5,152 nt of DNA, taken from the NCBI GenBank assembly GCA_945876985.1, contig CAMCQX010000144.1:1-5152 (forward strand). The letters are read 5' to 3'. The stretch is from Chitinophaga pinensis (GTDB taxonomy: Bacteria; Bacteroidota; Bacteroidia; UKL13-3). Of the stretch, positions 1-5,152 are shown in pieces (position 1 is the first letter of the stretch; the number at the start of each line of letters is the position of its first letter). The position numbers and the translations under genes are program-made. A model generated the notes under the pieces. It did no database searches. It saw nothing but the letters and a program-made list of their open reading frames with translations, and was not told where the DNA came from.

Positions 1-31
1 TAAAAGTTTTATTTATCGGTATCATTACTTT

Positions 32-72
32 AACGCTGGTTGAATTGTATTAAGCAATTTCAAATTGTCGTT
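32..72 (+). promoter_or_regulatory. Imperfect leader hairpin upstream of the receptor gene
   Basis: In the leader, AACG (32-35) pairs with CGTT (69-72), and TTGAATTG (40-47) pairs with CAATTTCAA (55-63) with one bulged T. The loop is seven bases, and there is an asymmetric internal loop between the two stem parts. The hairpin ends 27 bases before the receptor ATG and has no T-run after it, so it is not a standard intrinsic terminator. Receptor genes of this class are often under a cobalamin riboswitch, and a hairpin here could belong to an expression platform whose aptamer lies before the window. I see no B12-box-like sequence, so that is speculation. A chance AT-rich hairpin is possible. No convincing Bacteroidota promoter (TTTG, then TAnnTTTG) is visible in 1-99. 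Confidence 0.25.
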
Positions 73-99
73 AGCTACAACAATATTTATTTGAATAAA

Positions 100-1977
100 A
101 TGAAAAAATATAGTTGTGCTTTGGTAATGAACTTGATTGCGGTTTTGGCTTTAGGCCAAAATAAGCAAGCTGATTCTGCACTTAAACTACAACCTGTTTT
201 TATTAAAAGTTTACGCTCAAATCATTTAAATAACGCCAGTGTAATTCAAACCATTTCTACACCAGAATTATTAAGCCGACAAGGAAACTCCATGGCAGAA
301 GTGTTGCAAGAAAACACCCCTATTTTTATTCGTAATTATGGTTCGGGTAGTTTGGCTACAGCTAGTTTTAGGGGAAGTAACGCCTATCATACACCAGTAA
401 TTTGGAACGGAATAAATATTCAAAATCCCATGAATGGGCAAATAGATTTTAGCTCCATTCCAGTTTTTTTTAGTGATGAAATTTCGTTGCAATATGGAGG
501 AAATGGAGGCATATGGGGAAGTGGTGCCATGGCCGGTTTGCTGTTTATAAATAGCGCTATTGCTTCGCAACAAAAACCTAAAGTAGAATTATTAGCTAGT
601 GCTTTTGATTATGGGGTGTTTCAAAATGCCATCAAAATAAGCTATAACCATAAGCGATTATTTTCAAGCACCAAAGTTTATCATAATTTTGGCAATAATA
701 ATTTTGAATATGAATATAAAAACAATACTTATTTTCAAAAAAATGCCAGTTTAAACACGAACGGATTTCAACAAGTTTTATCGTTTCAAAAAAATGCCAA
801 AACTTTATTTACAGGTTTGGTTTGGTATGGAGAAAATAACAAACAAATTGCTCCAAATTTATCGGCAATTGCTAATAATGCCATCCAAAAAGACAAAAAC
901 TTGAGAGCTGCCATTACTTGGAATAACAAGACTTTAAGAGGAAATAATGAAATAAAAATTTCTTATTTTTATGATGAGCTTTTTTATGAAAGCAACGATA
1001 TTCCAAAATCGTTTAGTAGAAGCTATACTTATAATTTATCGGCTGAAAAAAACATTCATTTCAATGAAAATAATAGCATTCATATTGGTGTAATTGATTG
1101 GTTGGCTTTTGCCAAAGTAGATGGTTATGAAAAAGCAGTGAATCAGAACCGCTTTTCAGGATTTGTTTATTATAAATATCAAAACAAAAAGCACCAGTTT
1201 TTACAGCAATTTGGATTAAGAAAAGAATTGGTAAACGAACGTTTTATTCCAATAATGCCAAGCTATTTTTTACAAAAAACATTGTTTAAAAATATGCTAT
1301 TGAAAGCAAACGTGGCTCGAACTTATCGCTTACCAACTTTTAACGATTTGTATTGGAAAAACGGTGGCAATATAAACTTGCAATCGGAACAAGGTTGGAG
1401 CAGTGATTGTGCTTTGAACTTCAATCAAAAAAAGGAGCAATTTTTATTTGATTTTACCTTCTCCATGTTTTACCGAAACACCGAAAATTATATTCAATGG
1501 ATTCCAATCAATGTAGCAGTTTTTTCACCAATAAATATTGGAAATGTAAGTGCTAAGGGAATTGAAATCATTGCAAAAAGCAACTACCAATTTTCAAAAA
1601 ATGCTAATTTTCAATTCAATTATTTAGGAAGTTTTTTAACTGCTATTGATAATCAAAACAACTTGCCATTAATATTTACGCCTCGTATCAAACACGTCAT
1701 CAATTTGTATTATAATTATAGCAGTTTTACCCTAAAATACAACCATATTTATACCGGAGTTAGCTTTACCAAATCGGATTTAAGCGAGTGGAACAATGAT
1801 TTTGAAATTGGAAATTTAGTGGTTTCAAAAAGCTTTGAGTTTAACAAGCAAAACAATCTTTCGCTCCAATTTGGCATCAATAATATTTGGAACAAAAATT
1901 ACTTAATAATGCCCGACAGGCCAATGCCTTTAAGGAATTTTCAATTAACCATACAATATTCAATTACTAAAAAATAA
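100..1977 (+). CDS. btuB: TonB-dependent outer-membrane receptor, BtuB-like (probable cobalamin/corrinoid transporter)
   Basis: This 625-residue protein would be an outer-membrane gated channel that imports a scarce ligand with energy from TonB. A signal peptide covers about residues 1-19 (MKK, then a hydrophobic run ending ALG). A short linker (about 28-37, LKLQPVFIKS) sits where a TonB box is expected. The plug spans about 48-151, with SFRGSNAYHTPVIWNGINI at 89-107 and a GSGAMAGLLFINS end at 140-152. The rest is a 22-strand-type barrel rich in alternating aromatic residues. It closes with the familiar tail pattern NKNY..MPDRPMPLRNF. There is no N-terminal carboxypeptidase-like domain, which favours the compact BtuB class over SusC. 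I chose ATG at 100 because it begins directly at the signal peptide; an in-frame TTG at 40 would add 20 residues that do not suit one. The next gene starts nine bases after the stop, so they are probably co-transcribed. The B12 substrate is inferred from the DUF4465 and BtuG-like neighbours; a siderophore or other ligand is not excluded. Confidence 0.85.
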   Translation: MKKYSCALVMNLIAVLALGQNKQADSALKLQPVFIKSLRSNHLNNASVIQTISTPELLSRQGNSMAEVLQENTPIFIRNYGSGSLATASFRGSNAYHTPVIWNGINIQNPMNGQIDFSSIPVFFSDEISLQYGGNGGIWGSGAMAGLLFINSAIASQQKPKVELLASAFDYGVFQNAIKISYNHKRLFSSTKVYHNFGNNNFEYEYKNNTYFQKNASLNTNGFQQVLSFQKNAKTLFTGLVWYGENNKQIAPNLSAIANNAIQKDKNLRAAITWNNKTLRGNNEIKISYFYDELFYESNDIPKSFSRSYTYNLSAEKNIHFNENNSIHIGVIDWLAFAKVDGYEKAVNQNRFSGFVYYKYQNKKHQFLQQFGLRKELVNERFIPIMPSYFLQKTLFKNMLLKANVARTYRLPTFNDLYWKNGGNINLQSEQGWSSDCALNFNQKKEQFLFDFTFSMFYRNTENYIQWIPINVAVFSPINIGNVSAKGIEIIAKSNYQFSKNANFQFNYLGSFLTAIDNQNNLPLIFTPRIKHVINLYYNYSSFTLKYNHIYTGVSFTKSDLSEWNNDFEIGNLVVSKSFEFNKQNNLSLQFGINNIWNKNYLIMPDRPMPLRNFQLTIQYSITKK

Positions 1978-1986
1978 ACTATAATT

Positions 1987-3621
1987 ATGAAAAATAAATT
2001 TTTCCCATTTGCTTTCGCAATTGCATTTGCAACCTTGTTTTCAATTGCATCAAATGCGCAATACACTTCCAATTTTGAAGACATTACGCTGCAAGGTGCA
2101 AACGATTATAAAATTCCTTCCAATGGAAATTTTGATTCCAAATTTAGCAGTGGTTCGTGCGATTTTAAAAACAATTACGACATCAGTTATGGTGGATTTT
2201 GGACCAGTGGTTGGGCATATTCAAAAACCAATGATACCATAACAGGTGATTATTCAAATTTATATGCAAGTTATGCCAACAAAGGTGTTGGAAACAGCAA
2301 TAATTACGCGGTTTCACAGAACGAAACATTTATACATTTAAAGCAAAATAGTATTCAAGGATTATATATTTCAAACACTACTTATGCTGCATTAAGCATG
2401 AAAAAAGGCGATGCTTTTGCTAAAAAGTTTGGTGGAAATTCTGGTAATGATTCCGATTGGTTTAAAATTACTATCAATGCCTATCAAAATGGAAACATGA
2501 AGACAGAAAAAGTAGATTTTTATTTGGCTGATTTCAGATTTTCAAATAACGCACAAGATTATATTATTAAAGATTGGACTTATGTAAATTTACAATCTTT
2601 GGGCAGTTTAGATAGTTTAAAATTTACCCTTAGCAGCAGTGATACCAGCCAATTCGGAATGAATACCCCTGCTTTTTTCTGTGTAGATCATATCATTACA
2701 AATGCTGATACAGCAACATTTGAAAACTTAACCTTGCCATACGGACAAACTTATTGGAACCGAGGAAGTAAAGTATTTACAGAAGAGTATAAAAGCGGGC
2801 AAGCATTTTTCCCAAGCTCTTATTCTGTTTCTCCATCGTATAATTATTGGAACAAAGGGTTTGCAATTTCTAATAGTACTGATTCAACTACCTCAGGATT
2901 TACAAATTTATACAGTGCTGCTAACGGAAAAGGTTATAATAAATCAGCTAATTATGCTGTAAGTAATGGGAATTCTATTTTTAAATCACCATTTATTAAT
3001 GCTACTGATATTGGAATGCATGCAAAAGGCATTTGGATAAACAATGGAACTTATCCATACATTAGTATGCTAAATGGCGATGGTTTTGCAAAAAAATTTG
3101 GAGGAAAAAGTGGTGATGAAGCTGATTATTTTAGAGTAATAATTTATGGCTATAGAGGACAATTTAAAATAACAGATAGTGTTATTTTTTACTTAGCTGA
3201 TTACAGAAATACTGACAATAGTAAAGATTATATTTTAAAAGATTGGGCTTATGCTGATTTAAGTAAAATAGGATTTTTTGATAGTATATCATTCAAATTG
3301 GAATCAACAGATATTGGACAATTTGGAATGAATACGCCCGCTTTTTTCTGTATTGATAATTTTGAATATGATGTAATAACCGGTGTAAAAGAAACATCAA
3401 AATCAATTACATTTTCTGTGTATCCTAATCCAAGTTTAAATACAATAAACATTGATTATAATGAAAGATTTTCCACTATAAATATTATTGATATTCAAGG
3501 TAAAATGGTATTGCAAAGCAAGCAAAAAACCATAGATATAAACAGCTTAGAAAATGGGATTTACATAGTTCAAATTGAAACTGAAAATGGAGTTGTAAAT
3601 AGTAAGTTTGTGAAACAATAA
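1987..3621 (+). CDS. Secreted tandem DUF4465 protein with T9SS sorting domain (possible BtuH-like corrinoid-binding protein)
   Basis: The protein has 544 residues. A signal peptide occupies 1-24 (cleavage after SNA, before Gln25), with no lipobox. Two related modules follow, about 30-236 and 245-460. Both contain SG-W/KG-F then AxSx(T/S)(N/D)(D/S), NLY(A/S), NYAVS, GD(A/G)FAKKFGG, YLAD(F/Y)R, KDW(T/A)Y and an identical QFGMNTPAFFC. These fit DUF4465, a family repeatedly found beside BtuB receptors in Bacteroidota; as far as I recall, B12-binding BtuH surface lipoproteins belong to or resemble it. The last 69 residues (476-544) begin FSVYPNP and end in GIYIVQI...SKFVKQ, a T9SS type A sorting domain, so the protein should cross the outer membrane and be anchored at or released from the surface. 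It lies nine bases after the receptor, implying one transcript and a ligand-capture role next to the channel. The first module has Cys58 and Cys232, the second only Cys455. Binding of corrinoid is inferred. Confidence 0.87.
   Translation: MKNKFFPFAFAIAFATLFSIASNAQYTSNFEDITLQGANDYKIPSNGNFDSKFSSGSCDFKNNYDISYGGFWTSGWAYSKTNDTITGDYSNLYASYANKGVGNSNNYAVSQNETFIHLKQNSIQGLYISNTTYAALSMKKGDAFAKKFGGNSGNDSDWFKITINAYQNGNMKTEKVDFYLADFRFSNNAQDYIIKDWTYVNLQSLGSLDSLKFTLSSSDTSQFGMNTPAFFCVDHIITNADTATFENLTLPYGQTYWNRGSKVFTEEYKSGQAFFPSSYSVSPSYNYWNKGFAISNSTDSTTSGFTNLYSAANGKGYNKSANYAVSNGNSIFKSPFINATDIGMHAKGIWINNGTYPYISMLNGDGFAKKFGGKSGDEADYFRVIIYGYRGQFKITDSVIFYLADYRNTDNSKDYILKDWAYADLSKIGFFDSISFKLESTDIGQFGMNTPAFFCIDNFEYDVITGVKETSKSITFSVYPNPSLNTINIDYNERFSTINIIDIQGKMVLQSKQKTIDINSLENGIYIVQIETENGVVNSKFVKQ
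2074..3366 (+). repeat. Intragenic duplication: two DUF4465 modules
   Basis: The two modules occupy about 2074-2694 and 2719-3366, a spacing of roughly 215-223 codons. By hand alignment, residues 179-234 and 402-457 are identical at 33 of 56 positions without a gap. The closest DNA stretch, ending at the FFC(V/I)D codons near 2690 and 3357, differs at about 5 of 38 bases. The N-terminal parts are much more diverged. This points to a duplication of one ancestral domain, with the C-terminal part under strong constraint. Confidence 0.85.
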
Positions 3622-3624
3622 AAT

Positions 3625-3654
3625 AAGTATGAATGATGAAGTATGAATGATGAA
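3625..3654. repeat. 14-base tandem direct repeat, two copies plus two bases
   Basis: The unit AAGTATGAATGATG occurs at 3625-3638 and again, without mismatch, at 3639-3652; the next two bases (AA) begin a third copy. It starts four bases after the DUF4465 gene stop and lies 17 bases before the palindromic element. It carries ATG and TGA triplets but opens no useful reading frame. It may be slippage-derived spacer or debris linked to the neighbouring element. No function is evident. Confidence 0.85.
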
Positions 3655-3671
3655 AATGCTTTTCGTTTAAA

Positions 3672-3768
3672 CGTCATTGCGAGGCACTGCCTGTCCCGCC
3701 AAAGCGGGAAAGCAATCTGTTTCATTTTAAGAGATTGCCACTCACGCTTTGGCGTGATCGCAATGACG
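3672..3768. repeat. Palindromic CGTCATTGCGAG-type (REP/MITE-like) intergenic element, 97 bases
   Basis: The ends are a perfect 11-base inverted repeat: CGTCATTGCGA (3672-3682) and TCGCAATGACG (3758-3768). Inside are three more stems: TCCCGC/GCGGGA (3694-3699 with 3704-3709, loop CAAA), GCAATCT/AGATTGC (3712-3718 with 3732-3738, 13-base loop) and TCACGC/GCGTGA (3742-3747 with 3752-3757, loop TTTG). Closed by the outer stem, these make a cloverleaf. The two side hairpins also contain exact reverse complements of each other, CGCCAAAGCG (3697-3706) and CGCTTTGGCG (3745-3754), so a single long hairpin is an alternative. The stretch is visibly richer in G and C than its surroundings. I recognise the terminal sequence as a widespread bacterial dispersed palindromic repeat that ends in CGTCATTGCGAG; mobilisation by a REP-associated (Y1) transposase is inference. 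Lying between two genes, it may weaken read-through or stabilise the upstream mRNA. There is no T-run for a standard terminator. Confidence 0.8.
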
Positions 3769-3786
3769 AACAAAATATAAAACAAT

Positions 3787-4776
3787 ATGAAATATAAAAT
3801 ACTCCTAATTACCTTGCTTTTTTGCAAGTTTTCCTATGCACAATTTGATCCTCAAGTTGGGTTTGGAAGCACCAAAGCCATTTACCGTGATAGCAGCATA
3901 ATTAAAGGTTGGGCTACCATTTGTAATGTAACCAGAGGTTGGCAAAATTACTTAGACACCTCGCTTGGAAAAGCAACTGTAGGTAGTGAATATTACGGTA
4001 CTTTAAAAGCTGATGGTTCTGTAATTAGTTTGGGCGATTCAGGTATTGCCATTCTTCAATTTGACAATCCAATTAGTGATAAGGAAGGACCTGATTTTTG
4101 TGTGTTTGAAAACGGTTTTATTGTTAACAACATGCAAGGAATTTCGCATGCCGAATTAGCATTTGTTGAAGTAAGTAGCGATGGAGTTAATTATGTTCGT
4201 TTTCCCTCGCAATGCTTATTAGATTCAACAGTACAAAAAGGAAATTTTGATGGTTCAAATGTTAGTTTAATAGATGGATTGGCAGGTAAATATATTGGCG
4301 GTTACGGAACACCTTTCGACTTAAACATTTTTGCTCCTTTATCGTCTGTAAACATTGGTAAAATTACACATGTAAAACTCATTGACGTAGTTGGAAATAA
4401 AGATGCGCAATACCCAGCACGAGACAAAGACGGAAGAAAAATTATTGATCCTTGGCCAACTCCTTTTGCGGCCAGTGGCTTCGATTTAGATGCTGTTGGA
4501 GTAATCAATCAATTGTATGGAACCAATGTTTTGGAAATGGAAGAAACTGCATTATCTGTTTATCCAAATCCGGTGAAAATGGGTGAAAATATAACGCTGA
4601 ATAATTTGAAAAATAATGCGCAAATTAGTTTGGTAAATAATCTAGGTATGGAAGTTTTTTATTCCATTTCAGACGATAAAAAGTTGATTGAAACCAATAA
4701 CTTTGAAGCTGGAATTTATATTTTAACTGTTACTCAAAACAAGCAAACTATTCATCAAAAAATTGTAATTCATTAA
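3787..4776 (+). CDS. T9SS-exported cell surface protein of uncharacterised family
   Basis: The protein has 329 residues. The signal peptide is 1-18 (KYKILLITLLFCKFSYA, cleavage before Gln19); Cys13 lies inside the hydrophobic core and is not in a lipobox. The body (about 19-245) has the signature of a family usually named only 'cell surface protein': LGDSGIAILQF (82-92), EGPDFCVFENGF (100-111), FVEVSSDGVNYVRF (126-139), DGLAGKYIGGYGTPFDL (163-179), HVKLIDVVG, and DKDGRKIIDPWPTPF then SGFDLDAVGVIN (to about 240). The Gly/Asp-rich loops and alternating hydrophobic segments suggest a beta-sandwich, perhaps calcium- or ligand-binding, but no catalytic set is evident. Residues 256-329 start LSVYPNP and form a T9SS type A sorting domain with an AGIYILTV element near the end. 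ATG at 3787 gives the signal peptide directly. The 165-base gap before it holds a palindromic element, so it may be read through from the receptor operon or have its own weak promoter. Members of this family occur in B12-type loci of Bacteroidota, as I recall. Its role here, an accessory ligand-binding protein, is inferred. Confidence 0.82.
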   Translation: MKYKILLITLLFCKFSYAQFDPQVGFGSTKAIYRDSSIIKGWATICNVTRGWQNYLDTSLGKATVGSEYYGTLKADGSVISLGDSGIAILQFDNPISDKEGPDFCVFENGFIVNNMQGISHAELAFVEVSSDGVNYVRFPSQCLLDSTVQKGNFDGSNVSLIDGLAGKYIGGYGTPFDLNIFAPLSSVNIGKITHVKLIDVVGNKDAQYPARDKDGRKIIDPWPTPFAASGFDLDAVGVINQLYGTNVLEMEETALSVYPNPVKMGENITLNNLKNNAQISLVNNLGMEVFYSISDDKKLIETNNFEAGIYILTVTQNKQTIHQKIVIH

Positions 4777-4786
4777 CATCAAATCA

Positions 4787-5152
4787 TTGAAGAACTTCAT
4801 TAAAACAGTTATATTTTCTTATTGCTTTGCAATGTTTTCAGCATGCGATAAAGCACCGAAAACTCCTGATGTAACTGTGATTCCTGATTCTATTTCGGGC
4901 GGAGTTTTTATAGTAAATGAAGGAAATTATATGCAAGGAAATGCCGAACTTGGTTTTATAAATAATGGCTTGAAACAACGCTTAGACAATGTGTTTCAGT
5001 CAGCAAATAACAGGAACTTAGGCGATGTATTTCAGTCAATGAATATTATAAACGACCAAGCTTATTTGGTAATTAATAATTCGGGGAAAATTGAAATAAT
5101 AAATCCGAAAACTTTTAAAAGTATTGGAACCATTACTGGTTTGCGTTCACCA
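4787..5152 (+). CDS. BtuG-like lipoprotein (DUF5074/YncE-like beta-propeller), 3'-truncated by window end
   Basis: Only the first 122 codons are present, open to the last base. Residues 1-20 form a lipoprotein signal (KNFIKTVIFSYCFAMFSAC), with Cys20 the probable lipidation site after a slightly atypical lipobox FSAC. A short linker (CDKAPKTPDV...) leads into a propeller blade: GGVFIVNEGNY (38-48), GNAELGFI, then NRNLGDVFQSM (75-85) and DQAYLVINNSGKIEII (90-105). This NEGNY / LGD..QSM / NNS pattern matches DUF5074/YncE-like proteins of Bacteroidota, which include BtuG, a very tight B12-binding surface lipoprotein that caps BtuB. The start is TTG: the frame is closed by a stop at 4766-4768, and the only other early choices are ATT or ATC; the first in-frame ATG (4832) lies inside the signal peptide. 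It begins ten bases after the previous stop, so it is probably translated from the same mRNA. The full length of such proteins (roughly 350-400 residues) suggests about two thirds lies outside. Confidence 0.75.
   Translation, partial: MKNFIKTVIFSYCFAMFSACDKAPKTPDVTVIPDSISGGVFIVNEGNYMQGNAELGFINNGLKQRLDNVFQSANNRNLGDVFQSMNIINDQAYLVINNSGKIEIINPKTFKSIGTITGLRSP

Noticed and set aside
84..93. TATTTATTTG as a Bacteroidota -7 box (TAnnTTTG)
   Set aside because: The spacing inside the box is wrong, it sits only seven bases before the ATG, and there is no matching upstream TTTG element.
40..99. A TTG-initiated N-terminal extension of the receptor gene
   Set aside because: It would put 20 polar or mixed residues ahead of a clean MKK signal peptide that starts at the ATG at 100, and it overlaps the leader hairpin.
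271..573. Minus-strand open frame of 100 codons inside the receptor gene
   Set aside because: It lies antisense to the conserved plug domain; the translation has no recognisable domain and is best explained as a shadow.
2009..2242. Plus-strand 77-codon frame overlapping the DUF4465 gene start
   Set aside because: It is out of frame within a well-supported gene with signal peptide and domains, and has no recognisable features.
3249..3452. Minus-strand 67-codon frame
   Set aside because: It is antisense to the second DUF4465 module and shows no domain or start context.
3694..3709. The TCCCGC/GCGGGA hairpin as an intrinsic terminator for the DUF4465 gene
   Set aside because: No T-run follows it, and it is better explained as one arm of the larger palindromic element.
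3570..3827. Minus-strand 85-codon frame spanning the intergenic gap
   Set aside because: It translates the palindromic element and the ends of both neighbouring genes; such spurious frames are usual across these repeats.
4302..4508. Minus-strand 68-codon frame
   Set aside because: It is antisense to the most conserved part of the surface protein and has no independent support.
4990..5038. Short near-repeat TGTGTTTCAGTCA / TGTATTTCAGTCA in the BtuG-like gene
   Set aside because: Both encode a VFQS run within a typical propeller motif; two short matches are not enough to claim a repeat structure.

Overview
The window looks like one AT-rich, tightly packed plus-strand locus from a Bacteroidota genome, in a lineage that has the type IX secretion system (T9SS). 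The reasons are: two of the four proteins end in a typical T9SS type A sorting domain (VYPNP motif, then a short beta-rich tail); the genes have A-rich leaders without Shine-Dalgarno sequences; and the family set (SusC/BtuB-class receptor, DUF4465, DUF5074/YncE-like propeller) is typical of that phylum. I cannot name a genus.

Layout: positions 1-99 are a leader with one imperfect hairpin and no recognisable gene. Positions 100-1977 encode a TonB-dependent outer-membrane receptor that resembles BtuB. Nine bases later, 1987-3621 encode a secreted protein with two DUF4465 domains and a T9SS tail. The only sizeable gap, 3622-3786, holds a 14-base tandem repeat and a 97-base palindromic element of the CGTCATTGCGAG type that can fold as a cloverleaf. 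Positions 3787-4776 encode a second T9SS-tailed surface protein of a family usually annotated only as 'cell surface protein'. After ten bases, 4787-5152 carry the start of a lipoprotein that resembles the BtuG (DUF5074/YncE-like beta-propeller) family; it appears to use a TTG start and is cut by the window edge.

Taken together this is most simply read as a surface scavenging locus for vitamin B12 or another corrinoid: a receptor/transporter in the outer membrane plus three exposed accessory proteins that could capture the ligand and hand it over. The substrate is inferred from the family combination. No cobalamin riboswitch is visible, although only 99 bases upstream are present. The most interesting feature is the apparent use of T9SS export for two accessory proteins in a type of locus where gut Bacteroides use surface lipoproteins, together with a doubled DUF4465 module.
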